A stretch of 64,000 nt of DNA from NCBI RefSeq assembly GCF_001045675.1, contig NZ_LEKT01000007.1:1-64000 (forward strand). Direction: 5' to 3'. The notes below the pieces were generated by a model, which saw only the letters and a program-made list of their open reading frames with translations, did not search any database and was not told where the DNA came from. A program made the position numbers and the translations under genes. Origin of the DNA: Megasphaera cerevisiae DSM 20462. GTDB taxonomy: Bacteria > Bacillota > Negativicutes > Veillonellales > Megasphaeraceae. Every line of letters starts with the position of its first letter. The stretch's first letter is position 1. Positions 1-7,408 of this stretch are shown here, piece by piece.

Positions 1-115
1 CCCCCCCCACTGGACTTTCTGCCGCCAGGACAGGAGTCGTCAGCCACAGTGCGACAGCCCAGGACAGGCCGGCATACCAGGCACGGCGAGGCATTCTTGC
101 TGCTGTATAGTTCAT
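1..115 (-). CDS. Secreted protein, N-terminal fragment cut by window edge
   Basis: The first 38 codons of a gene that runs off the left edge. The ATG at 115 has a GGAG site eight bases upstream. The peptide has a basic n-region (RMPRRAWY), a hydrophobic core ending LTTPVLA and a plausible signal-peptidase I site before AESPVGG, so the product is exported through Sec. Immediately after the signal peptide the coding strand enters a run of at least eight G, where the window ends. The mature domain is unseen, so family is unknown; a surface adhesin or autotransporter would fit the promoter layout and the adhesin remains near the other end of the window, but that is inference. An in-frame ATG seven codons upstream lacks a good ribosome site. 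Confidence 0.6.
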   Translation of the reverse strand, partial: MNYTAARMPRRAWYAGLSWAVALWLTTPVLAAESPVGG

Positions 116-170
116 AAGGTTTCTCCATTTCCACATAGTATCCATTTTCGATACCAGTAATCATTTTCTG

Positions 171-239
171 TTTGCCATTATATCAAATACAGCCCAATCC
201 TTCTACTCCATTCGGACATAAAATAATCCATTCAGACAT
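171..239 (-). promoter_or_regulatory. Activator-type promoter with two phased direct repeats
   Basis: On the minus strand there is an extended -10 (TGATATAAT, TATAAT at 182-177) and no recognisable -35. Two 13-base direct repeats, TCCATTCGGACAT (207-219) and TCCATTCAGACAT (227-239), lie exactly 20 bp apart, two helical turns. With a start site near 170 they centre near -42 and -62, the usual geometry for a dimeric or tandem activator. They precede the secreted-protein gene at 115. Confidence 0.55.
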
Positions 240-250
240 TTATTTTTAAA

Positions 251-294
251 AAAGGGGCTGTGACAAAATGAGCAATCATTTTATCACAACCCCT
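251..294 (-). terminator. Terminator of the amino-acid ABC operon
   Basis: On the minus strand AAGGGG-TGTGA-AAAATGA pairs with TCATTTT-TCACA-CCCCTT around a four-base loop and is followed by a T run. It lies about 50 bases past the ATPase stop codon. Confidence 0.85.
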
Positions 295-342
295 TCTACT
301 TATTCAATATCTATGAAAGTTACAGTACAGCTGTCATATTTC

Positions 343-1110
343 CTAAAACCGCAGCATGGATTTCAGAAAATTCTGCGTCCTCTCATTTTGCGGATGTTCA
401 AATATCTGGTCCGGTGTACCTTCCTCCTGAACGATACCATCGGCCATAAAAAGGATCCGATCTGCTACTTCTCTGGCAAAAGCCATTTCATGCGTTACAA
501 TAATCATGGTCATATCTTCATCGGCCAGCTGTTTAATCGTCCGCAGCACCTCTCCTGTCAGTTCCGGGTCCAGTGCCGACGTCGGTTCATCAAAAAGCAT
601 AATATCGGGGTTCATGGCCAGAGCACGGGCAATCGCTACCCGTTGCTGCTGACCGCCGGAAAGACGGGATGGATATTCATCCCGTTTATCCCACAGGCCT
701 ACTTTTTTCAGTAAAGCCTCGGCTGTCGGCATGATTTCGTTTGTTTTCATTCCTTTGACAATACGCGGCGCTTCCAGGATATTATCCAGAACCGTCATGT
801 GCGGAAACAAATTAAAATGCTGAAAACACATTCCCATACGCCGGCAAATAGCGCGCACGTGAGACGGCGACGCATATACGGATCGCCCGTCGCCCGCCGG
901 CTGACTGACCATAGCGTCTCCATCTACGGTGATGGACCCTTTATCGATTGTTTCCAGTTGGCATAAACAGCGCAGAAAGGTACTCTTGCCGCTGCCGGAC
1001 GGCCCGATGATAGAGACGACTTCACCTGCATCCATATGCAGGGAAACATCCTTCAATACTTCCAGACTGCCAAAGTTTTTTCTGATATGATCCATTTCAA
1101 CAAAGCTCAT
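343..1110 (-). CDS. Polar amino-acid ABC transporter, ATP-binding subunit
   Basis: ATPase of the GlnQ/ArtM/HisP family that powers uptake of a polar amino acid across the inner membrane. Walker A is GPSGSGKST (about residues 36-44), the signature is [15 protein letters not shown] and Walker B with the catalytic Glu is [12 protein letters not shown], followed by the switch His in VTHEMAFAR. The length of about 255 residues is normal. An AAGGAGG site precedes tandem GTG-ATG codons; ATG at 1110 is taken, GTG at 1113 is possible. It follows the permease by 15 bases and is the last gene of the operon. Substrate cannot be told from the ATPase; the binding proteins upstream look like the broad cystine/glutamine/arginine class. 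Confidence 0.93.
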   Translation of the reverse strand: MSFVEMDHIRKNFGSLEVLKDVSLHMDAGEVVSIIGPSGSGKSTFLRCLCQLETIDKGSITVDGDAMVSQPAGDGRSVYASPSHVRAICRRMGMCFQHFNLFPHMTVLDNILEAPRIVKGMKTNEIMPTAEALLKKVGLWDKRDEYPSRLSGGQQQRVAIARALAMNPDIMLFDEPTSALDPELTGEVLRTIKQLADEDMTMIIVTHEMAFAREVADRILFMADGIVQEEGTPDQIFEHPQNERTQNFLKSMLRF

Positions 1111-1125
1111 CACTATGCGTCCTCC

Positions 1126-1776
1126 TTACTCATCATACACAGCATACCGTTTTTCAAGATAACTGAATATTTTGGTCAGTATAAATGTGAAGAACAGATA
1201 GAATACGGCTGCAACGATAAAGGCCGTCGTGTCAAAATCACGCTGTACAATAGACCGCGTAATGCGGAGGATGTCATTCATCGCCAGAATATAGACCAAT
1301 GAGGTGTCCTTGAGCAGATTGATCGTTTCGTTAGCAACAGGCGGCAGCACACGCTTGACGACCTGAGGCAATACAATCCGCCGCATCGTCTGGATATACG
1401 TCATTCCCAGTACTTTAGCCCCTTCATATTGCCCGCGGTCTATCGATTGGATCCCGCCGCGGAAAATTTCGGCAAAATAAGCCGCATAGTTAAATACAAA
1501 TGCAATCAGAGCCGCAGGAAAATCAGGAAGCCGCAGACCCTGAATAATAAAGGGCAGTCCGTAATAGATAAATAAAATTTGAAGCATCAGGGGCGTTCCG
1601 CGCATAACATAGATGTATGCTCCCATAAACTTGCGCAGCGGCATAATTTTCGATATCCGTCCCAGTGCCATCAAAATCCCCAGCGGCAGGCTCAATATGA
1701 TAGTAACAATAAAAATTTTCAGTGTAACCTGCAAACCGGCAGCCACTGCCGGCACAATATTCAATAAATACTCCAT
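1126..1776 (-). CDS. Polar amino-acid ABC transporter, permease subunit
   Basis: Membrane subunit of the HisM/GlnP (HisMQ) family, 216 residues with about five helices. The N-terminal part GLQVTLKIF is the conserved first segment and the EAA loop is seen in EIFRGGIQSIDRGQYEGAKVLG interrupted here into ORGGIQS-type and GAKVLGM motifs, with LPQVVKRVLPPVANE after it. Start ATG at 1776 is chosen because AGGAGC stands four bases upstream; a longer reading to 1812 has none. It sits between the binding-protein genes and the ATPase and presumably forms a homodimer, as only one permease gene is present. Confidence 0.92.
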   Translation of the reverse strand: MEYLLNIVPAVAAGLQVTLKIFIVTIILSLPLGILMALGRISKIMPLRKFMGAYIYVMRGTPLMLQILFIYYGLPFIIQGLRLPDFPAALIAFVFNYAAYFAEIFRGGIQSIDRGQYEGAKVLGMTYIQTMRRIVLPQVVKRVLPPVANETINLLKDTSLVYILAMNDILRITRSIVQRDFDTTAFIVAAVFYLFFTFILTKIFSYLEKRYAVYDE

Positions 1777-1818
1777 AATCGCTCCTGTATATACGTTAAG
1801 AGCAACCGCCAATACTTC

Positions 1819-1847
1819 AAAAAATGAGGGCCTCCGCCCTCATTTTT
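1819..1847 (-). terminator. Intra-operon hairpin between binding protein and permease
   Basis: Minus-strand stem AAAATGAGGGC / GCCCTCATTTT with a GGAG loop and a short T run, in the 79 bases between the binding-protein stop and the permease start. Such partial terminators commonly keep binding protein in molar excess over membrane subunits. Confidence 0.7.
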
Positions 1848-1855
1848 CGTATTGA

Positions 1856-2659
1856 TCAGTCTACCTTAACGGTAATATCTTCACCAAACCATTTTTGAGA
1901 TAGCTTGCTCATAGTGCCATCCTGACTCATTTGTTTCAGGACTTCATTCAGCTTCTGCTGAAGCAGCGTATCTTCCTTCCGCATACCGACACCAAATTTT
2001 TCGTCGCCCATCTTGTCATCGATGACTTTAAATTTTCCCGGCTTTTTACTCATGTAATACCGTCCCACAACGCTGTCTACCAGTATCCCGTCTGTGCGGC
2101 CCAATTCCAGATCCATAAAGGCAGCTACGAAATCACCGTATTTTTTTACGTCCTGAAGAGACTTTTTAAAATCAGCATTTTTTTCCAGTGCATCAATGGA
2201 ACTGCTGCCTTCCTGCGTGCCGATGATTTTTCCTGCCAGCCCCGCCCTATCCGTAATCGGTGAATCTGCACGAACGACAAGTATTTGGGCATTGTTCATA
2301 TATGGCTTAGAAAAGGCAATTTGTTTTTCCCGGTCTTCCGTAATCGTAAGGCCATTCCAAAGCATATCGACCTGCTTGCTCTTCAGTGCCGCTTCTTTAC
2401 TATCCCAATCAATCGGCTTGAATTCGACAGGGATTCCCAGACGCTGCGAGGCTTCCTTTGCCAAATCGATATCAAAACCAACAAGTTCACCGCTGTCGTC
2501 CCGAAACCCCATTGGCGGAAAGTTATCGTCCAGCCCGATTACGATTTTCTCCGGCAGCTTTTGCTCCGCTGTTTTTTCCTGGCTGCCGCAGCCAGCCATC
2601 AGTACTGCCACAGCCGTCATTACCGCCGCTCCGGCAAGCATTGCTTTTTTTATTTTCAT
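1856..2659 (-). CDS. Amino-acid ABC transporter substrate-binding lipoprotein (first copy)
   Basis: Family 3 extracellular solute-binding protein, 267 residues. The signal peptide ends in lipobox LMAGC with Cys24 as the lipidation site. The mature part begins KIVIGLDDNFPPMGFRD and contains GELVGFDIDLAKEASQRLG and DWDSKEAALKSKQVDMLWNG, the standard lobe-I signature of polar amino-acid binders; the C-terminal SQKWFGEDI motif is typical. It should deliver substrate to the permease encoded just downstream. The gene directly upstream encodes a close paralogue of the same length and motif order, which suggests a tandem duplication that gave the transporter two receptors. Substrate is not fixed; cystine, glutamine or histidine are all possible. 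Confidence 0.92.
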   Translation of the reverse strand: MKIKKAMLAGAAVMTAVAVLMAGCGSQEKTAEQKLPEKIVIGLDDNFPPMGFRDDSGELVGFDIDLAKEASQRLGIPVEFKPIDWDSKEAALKSKQVDMLWNGLTITEDREKQIAFSKPYMNNAQILVVRADSPITDRAGLAGKIIGTQEGSSSIDALEKNADFKKSLQDVKKYGDFVAAFMDLELGRTDGILVDSVVGRYYMSKKPGKFKVIDDKMGDEKFGVGMRKEDTLLQQKLNEVLKQMSQDGTMSKLSQKWFGEDITVKVD

Positions 2660-2671
2660 AGTGTATTCCTC

Positions 2672-3469
2672 CTACATGGAAATATCCATCCCAAACCATT
2701 TTTCTGAAATGTTCTTGGAGGTACCGTCATTATGCATGTCTTCCAAGACTTTATCCAGTTTTGCCTTCAGTGCTGTATCCTCTTTGCGCATCCCCACCCC
2801 GCTGGGAATATCTGGATATCCTACATCAATAATGCGGAATTTCGCATTATTCTTTTTCATAAAATACGCTGCTGTCGTTTTTGCTACGACCACGGCATCA
2901 ATCCGCCCGACCTCCAAATCCATGAAGGAGGTCACATTATCCGAATATTGTTTGAGCTCCTTCATGGAATCCCGCAGTTCTGGTTCGGCATTGATCGCTT
3001 CCAGCCCAGTACTTCCCTGCTGTGTCCCTACGATTTTTCCTGCCAGATCCGCTTTGCCCTGAATTGGAGAATCAGCGCGAACCAGCAATATCTGCGGTCC
3101 ATTTTCATAGGGCCGTGAAAAGAGAATATTTTTTTCACGTTCCGGGGTAATCGATAAGCCATTCCAGATAGCGTCGATTTTTTTGCTCTGCAGCTCCGTT
3201 TCCTTGCTGTCCCAGTCGATTGGTTTAAATTCTACTTCTATTCCCAGCCGTTTAGCCGCTTCCTTTGCCATATCAATATCAAAACCGACGAGCGCACCAC
3301 TTTCATCATGGAATCCAAAAGGCGGGAAGTTATCATCCAGCCCAATGACAATCTTATCCTGTTCAGCCCCTGCACCGTCAGCTGTTTTCTTTTCTCCGCC
3401 GCAGCCCGCAGCAAAGCTGACCACCATCGCCGCTGCCAGTCCGGCCGCCGCATATTTTTTCCATTCCAT
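2672..3469 (-). CDS. Amino-acid ABC transporter substrate-binding lipoprotein (second copy)
   Basis: Family 3 solute-binding lipoprotein of 265 residues, paralogous to the next gene. Lipobox FAAGC puts the lipidated Cys at 23. Shared landmarks are KIVIGLDDNFPPFGFHD, VGFDIDMAKEAAKRLGI, DWDSKETELQSKKIDAIWNG and EKWFGMDI. It is first in the operon and has a GGGGAG site before the ATG; twelve bases separate it from the second copy. Differences cluster in the central lobe (for example VGYPDIPSGVG versus KMGDEKFGVG), so the two receptors may recognise different ligands while sharing one permease and ATPase. Confidence 0.92.
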   Translation of the reverse strand: MEWKKYAAAGLAAAMVVSFAAGCGGEKKTADGAGAEQDKIVIGLDDNFPPFGFHDESGALVGFDIDMAKEAAKRLGIEVEFKPIDWDSKETELQSKKIDAIWNGLSITPEREKNILFSRPYENGPQILLVRADSPIQGKADLAGKIVGTQQGSTGLEAINAEPELRDSMKELKQYSDNVTSFMDLEVGRIDAVVVAKTTAAYFMKKNNAKFRIIDVGYPDIPSGVGMRKEDTALKAKLDKVLEDMHNDGTSKNISEKWFGMDISM

Positions 3470-3525
3470 GACGCATCTCCCCTTATATTCATATCCCGTA
3501 TATAACCTAGTACAGACATTATTTT

Positions 3526-3551
3526 ACTTTATTTAATTAAAATAATAAAGT
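3526..3551. promoter_or_regulatory. Inverted repeat upstream of the ABC operon
   Basis: ACTTTATT (3526-3533) and AATAAAGT (3544-3551) form an 8-bp inverted repeat with a ten-base AT-rich spacer, about 60-80 bases upstream of the operon start. It is a candidate operator; the AT-rich setting makes chance possible. Confidence 0.35.
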
Positions 3552-3644
3552 GTTTTGAGATCAAAGAACTGTCATATAAGCGTATAAATTCGCATTATTT
3601 CTCTCATTATCTTTTATATTCTTCTTTTTTCATTTCTTTTTATA

Positions 3645-4154
3645 TCAGCCAGCGTATTCATCCTCATCATTTTTTTCCTGTTCCGATTTGATTCTGTCAA
3701 TAATACGCTGTTTATTTTTCTTTGATAAAAACTGCAAATGAACGGGAAGAATAGCGATACCTCCGTCTTCCGCATGCCCCAGTTCTATTTCTTGCCAGGT
3801 ATCAGAAATGAGAAATATCTCCTTATACGGCAAAAAAACAAGATTCCGGTCTTCATGAAACTGATCATTATAAAATTCGGAAAGAGACATAAACTGCCGC
3901 CTTACGATAATTCCCTTAGCTGCAGCGTAGCAAATAATATCCCTCTGCCGATGAATCCGCCACAGGCAAAAAAATAGCACGGCAATATTATCAAGACGTC
4001 CGGCAAAGGTGCTCTCGCTCAGCATCGTCCAGAAAAAATACATGCCAACGAACATAAACACAAGCTGCATAAACAGTGAAACCCATTTTGAATTTTCATA
4101 TTCCGCTTCTATTTCGCCGCAGGAAAATCGCATCTTCAGTTCTTCGTTCGTCAT
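3645..4154 (-). CDS. Membrane protein of unknown function (YcxB-like)
   Basis: About 169 residues. ATG at 4154 is chosen for the AAAGGA site upstream. Soluble N-terminus (TNEELKMRFSCGEIEAEYE), two hydrophobic segments (SLFMQLVFMFVGMYFFW and IAVLFFCLW), then a cytoplasmic beta-rich tail with FLPYKEIFLISDTW and ILPVHLQFLSKK, ending in an acidic stretch. The layout resembles YcxB-type proteins, in which a membrane pair is followed by a PH-like domain, but the match is by architecture only. No partner is evident; it is monocistronic between the ABC operon and a terminator. Confidence 0.6.
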   Translation of the reverse strand: MTNEELKMRFSCGEIEAEYENSKWVSLFMQLVFMFVGMYFFWTMLSESTFAGRLDNIAVLFFCLWRIHRQRDIICYAAAKGIIVRRQFMSLSEFYNDQFHEDRNLVFLPYKEIFLISDTWQEIELGHAEDGGIAILPVHLQFLSKKNKQRIIDRIKSEQEKNDEDEYAG

Positions 4155-4196
4155 AGCATATCCTTTCTGCTGTTTTGTTCTGCCTGACATAATACA

Positions 4197-4233
4197 AAAA
4201 GAAAAAGCGGGAACTCCTCCGAGTCCCCCGCCC
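4197..4233 (-). terminator. Terminator after the small unknown gene
   Basis: On the minus strand GCGGGGGACTC pairs with GAGTTCCCGC around GGAG and runs into TTTTTCTTTTT. Confidence 0.8.
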
Positions 4234-4242
4234 GCTTACCGA

Positions 4243-4572
4243 TCAACGATCCTTTTTACTTGTTTTGGGCGCGGTCCTGATGACGACGTTCCGGCCGTCT
4301 TTGACAACTTCCAAGGAAAGGTCTCCCACGCCGTCTTTATAATACGCCATTTTGATATCAAGTAATACGGAGCCAACCTTTTCTTGCAGGTCGTCTGTAA
4401 AAAATTGCCTGCGAAAATCGGAAGCTGTCTGTTTTTTAGCTGTCTTGGATGCAGCCGGCCGAGGGCGGACTTCTTCATCCGACCAATCTGCCGTTTCAAA
4501 TGTAACTTCTTCCTTTACACCCTTAAACATATCCTCCAGCGATCTATTTTTTGGAATTTTATTTTTTGCCAT
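4243..4572 (-). CDS. Small conserved-looking protein of unknown function
   Basis: 109 residues from ATG 4572, which has AAGGGGG seven bases upstream. A basic, low-complexity N-terminal half (KNKIPKNRSLEDMF, RPRPAASKTAKKQTASDF) is followed by a compact segment FFTDDLQEKVGSVLLDIKMA and DLSLEVVKDGRNVVIRTAPK that could form a small alpha-beta fold. No cysteines, no signal and no membrane segment. It is followed by its own terminator. I do not recognise the family. Confidence 0.55.
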   Translation of the reverse strand: MAKNKIPKNRSLEDMFKGVKEEVTFETADWSDEEVRPRPAASKTAKKQTASDFRRQFFTDDLQEKVGSVLLDIKMAYYKDGVGDLSLEVVKDGRNVVIRTAPKTSKKDR

Positions 4573-4628
4573 GATATCCCCCTTTTTGATTCCCGCCAAA
4601 ACAGCTGCGCCGCATTTATACCGGCGCT

Positions 4629-5528
4629 TTATTTACTCGTATCATCCATTTTATCTGATGCTTCACGCATACTGTTTAACGTGATTTTCGAGAAATCCTC
4701 GGGTGTCTGATAGGTGGCTATTTTCCGGAACCCTTTTTTCAGGCGGCCGCGATATGCCGCGATGACCTTACCGTCTCCGTTGACTTCGGCGATGAATATT
4801 TCCTGTCCGTCAATCCCTACCAGCCGGAATTTGCCGCCCGGCGAAATTTCCCGCCAGGTGCCGGACGCCCCATCCACCATATAGACTACGCCTGTACGCA
4901 GGTTGTCATAGAAAAATACGTCTTGATCGTAAAATACGGCAATCCGCCCGATATTTTCAGCCTGCACGTGAATACGCCGCGTATCATAATTGGCATCCGT
5001 GCGGTAAATACGGTATTTATTATCATCAACCTCTAGCTTCATATAAACAACATTAGTTGCTGTCGAATACGCAACGTCGACAATTTTACTATCACGCGGA
5101 GCATCTTCAATCGGCGTATCCAATTCGTGATCTGGATTGAGGGGATTGTATTGGGCAATATGCACCTGGTATTTACCTGTTTTTTCATTTTTACCATACG
5201 TCGCCAAAATAGCCAGATCTCTATCCGGCAGCCATTCAAAAAAAGATACTTTTTGGCCCTGCAGATGAATTCGCTGGGGCTCGCCTTTTTTTCCAGCTTC
5301 ATAAATAGACACATTGTCATCTACGATCATTGCCATAAACCGTTTATCAAATGAATAATACGTCTGTCCATTAGGTTCAACGCCAAAGCCCATGGCTTCC
5401 TGCTGATTGGTACCGCCGATTTGAAAATCTGACGCCGGCGCAAAGAGAACATTATCTAAATAGATATATACAGCCGCCTGAATGCCTATACCGATAATAA
5501 ATGTCAAGAGAACTTTTCGAGCCTTCAT
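4629..5528 (-). CDS. Membrane-anchored beta-propeller-like protein, unknown function
   Basis: 299 residues with GGAGGAATGT before the ATG. A single N-terminal anchor (VLLTFIIGIGIQAAVYIYL) is followed by an exported domain made of repeated beta-strand pairs with aromatic turns (YYSFDKRFMAMIVDDNVSIYE, FFEWLPDRDLAILATYG, KYRIYRTDANYDTRRIHV, VFYDQDVFFYDNLRTGVVYMV), the look of a WD40/TolB-like propeller. It begins nine bases after the phosphodiester glycosidase gene, so the two are probably co-transcribed and may act together at the envelope. Function is unknown. Confidence 0.6.
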   Translation of the reverse strand: MKARKVLLTFIIGIGIQAAVYIYLDNVLFAPASDFQIGGTNQQEAMGFGVEPNGQTYYSFDKRFMAMIVDDNVSIYEAGKKGEPQRIHLQGQKVSFFEWLPDRDLAILATYGKNEKTGKYQVHIAQYNPLNPDHELDTPIEDAPRDSKIVDVAYSTATNVVYMKLEVDDNKYRIYRTDANYDTRRIHVQAENIGRIAVFYDQDVFFYDNLRTGVVYMVDGASGTWREISPGGKFRLVGIDGQEIFIAEVNGDGKVIAAYRGRLKKGFRKIATYQTPEDFSKITLNSMREASDKMDDTSK

Positions 5529-5537
5529 ACATTCCTC

Positions 5538-6482
5538 CTATTTGACGATGAATGCCGTCGGAATCATTCGTTCCCCCAGCAGATCTGCCGGTTTATTGAC
5601 GACTTCTCCATTGAGATACAGCGTTGAACTGGAGCCTCCATCCAAATTAGCGGCAATATTAGCTCCTTCTTCATACATGATATTTTGAAGATCACGCAGT
5701 GTCGCCCCTACAGAATATCCGGGCTGCCGCCCGTCAATAACCAAAAACAAAACCGTTCCATCCTTGCGCTGCCCAATGGCCGTACGAGGGCCTACGCCCC
5801 AACCGCCGTCACCGTTGGTAATCATTTTTTCTCCATTAACGATAAGCGCCGGACCAAAAGTAATGCCTTCCTGTATCCCCATGGATATGAGCTCGCCCTT
5901 GCTGTAATTACCGGCAATCAAATTTCCTTCTTTATTGAAACCGATAAATTCATTGACCTCTTCATCAGATGAGTCCTTCCCTAAAAGGAACTTGCCATCG
6001 TGAATGATAAATCCATATGGACTTCGTCCTGTCCCCGTTCCATTGGCATCATAAAAACCTCCGGCATTAATTGCCGCGACAGCCTTATTCCGCTGTGCAA
6101 TACCGCTTGTCGTATCTCCTTTTTCGTCCATATTCGCCGCCGTCGCTACTTGTACACGCTTGGGATCCGGAATTTCCAGCAAAAAGCCTTTGAAACGGCT
6201 TGATTCAATATGCTTCAAATTCAAGGACGAATCCGTACGAACGGTAAATTTGAATAATTCCTGCTTAGGTGCCGTACTGATGCCCCCCAGTATCTTATCC
6301 ATTTCTTCCTGACTGAAAAGCCACGTAATAAACTGGGGATGCCTGCTTTTCAGAATTGCTCCCACCACGGTACGCTTGATATTATCAAAAGGGCCGAACA
6401 ATACGATAAACGGCGATGTCAATCCAAAAAACAAGAGCAATACGATTAAAAATTTTCCAATATCTTTGAAATGTTTCCTCAT
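5538..6482 (-). CDS. Phosphodiester glycosidase family protein (NAGPA domain)
   Basis: 314 residues; ATG preceded by AGGTAATGT. One N-terminal membrane anchor (FLIVLLLFFGLTSPFIVLF) and an exported NAGPA/DUF2233 domain from about residue 110 onward. The family motifs are visible: AVAAINAGGFYD, SPYGFIIHDGK, FGPALIVNG, GPRTAIGQRKDGT and the C-terminal NLDGGSSSTLYLNG. Family members remove alpha-N-acetylglucosamine 1-phosphodiesters in animals and act on wall or capsule phosphodiesters in bacteria; the substrate here is unknown. It is first of a pair with the propeller-like protein. Confidence 0.85.
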   Translation of the reverse strand: MRKHFKDIGKFLIVLLLFFGLTSPFIVLFGPFDNIKRTVVGAILKSRHPQFITWLFSQEEMDKILGGISTAPKQELFKFTVRTDSSLNLKHIESSRFKGFLLEIPDPKRVQVATAANMDEKGDTTSGIAQRNKAVAAINAGGFYDANGTGTGRSPYGFIIHDGKFLLGKDSSDEEVNEFIGFNKEGNLIAGNYSKGELISMGIQEGITFGPALIVNGEKMITNGDGGWGVGPRTAIGQRKDGTVLFLVIDGRQPGYSVGATLRDLQNIMYEEGANIAANLDGGSSSTLYLNGEVVNKPADLLGERMIPTAFIVK

Positions 6483-6516
6483 ACATTACCTCGGGAAAAA
6501 GAGTATTTACACCACG

Positions 6517-7329
6517 TTATCGTTGTGCGTACTGTTCTGTCGTGACGCGTTGTTCGAAGTTTCCAATATCGACAGCATTGCCAATCCAGATACGTTTGAC
6601 AGCATATGGATTATCACCCTGTTTAGCCCAGCCCGGATTCATGGTAAAAGCCATTTTAATACCAAATTTTTTCATAGCCGCTTCGGCTGCCGCATTGTCG
6701 CCGCCGTACGGATAACAGAAAAATTCATTTGTAATTCCCAGCTGCTGCTTCAATTCGTCCTGACTCTTCTGCAGCTCATCCTGCAAAGTCGTGCCGGTCA
6801 TCTCGGTAAGCCGTTCGTGATGATATCCATGTGAGGCAATATCCATGCCGGAAGCCTGCATTTCTTTGATCTGAGCCCAGGTAAGCCGAGTCCCTTGATC
6901 CGCATCATACGCAGGAATAAACACGGTGCATTTAAATCCATATTCCTTCATGACCGGCATGACAATCGAATACGTATCCGGATAGCCGTCATCAAAAGTT
7001 AATACTACCGGCCGCACCGGCACAGGCTTCCCATGCGCCATATACTCATATAATTGCTGCAACGAAATCGGATGAAACCCCTTGTCTTTTAAGAACTTCA
7101 TCTGTTCCCGAAAATGAGATTCAAGCAAAACAGCATCGTTATCCGGGACATCACCGACCATATGATACATAAGCACCGGTATTCCTTTTTTCGGCACAGC
7201 CATTTCCACTTGCGCCTGCGGTTCAGCAGCAGGTGCTTTCTCCGCAGCCGTTTCTTTTTCGCTCGTCCCGCAGCCTGCTAAAAAGACGCAGCAAAACAGG
7301 ACCATACAGGCCAGTTTCCAGATACGCAA
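6517..7329 (-). CDS. Polysaccharide deacetylase family lipoprotein
   Basis: 270 residues from a TTG at 7329 that has AAAGGGGG upstream; longer readings in the same frame lack a ribosome site. Lipobox FLAGC gives lipidated Cys20. The NodB-type deacetylase domain shows IPVLMYHMVGD, VVLTFDDGYPD (the metal-binding Asp pair) and MDIASHGYHHERLT (the His-x3-His motif), then PYGGDNAAAEAAMKKFG. Expected to be a metal-dependent N- or O-deacetylase of a surface glycan or peptidoglycan, held in the periplasm or outer leaflet. The dehydrogenase gene ends 79 bases upstream on the same strand. Confidence 0.85.
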   Translation of the reverse strand: MRIWKLACMVLFCCVFLAGCGTSEKETAAEKAPAAEPQAQVEMAVPKKGIPVLMYHMVGDVPDNDAVLLESHFREQMKFLKDKGFHPISLQQLYEYMAHGKPVPVRPVVLTFDDGYPDTYSIVMPVMKEYGFKCTVFIPAYDADQGTRLTWAQIKEMQASGMDIASHGYHHERLTEMTGTTLQDELQKSQDELKQQLGITNEFFCYPYGGDNAAAEAAMKKFGIKMAFTMNPGWAKQGDNPYAVKRIWIGNAVDIGNFEQRVTTEQYAQR

Positions 7330-7408
7330 AATAAAAAAGCCCCCTTTATTGGATTTTCTTATCATTTTATCTATTTTACAGGATTTTGACCATATATGCA
7401 AATACCGG

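Noticed and set aside
3526-3551. Shared operator between the ABC transporter and the his operon (both contain ACTTTA and TAAAGT)
   Set aside because: Spacer lengths differ (14 versus 6 bases between the shared hexamers) and both regions are AT-rich, so a common regulator is not supported.
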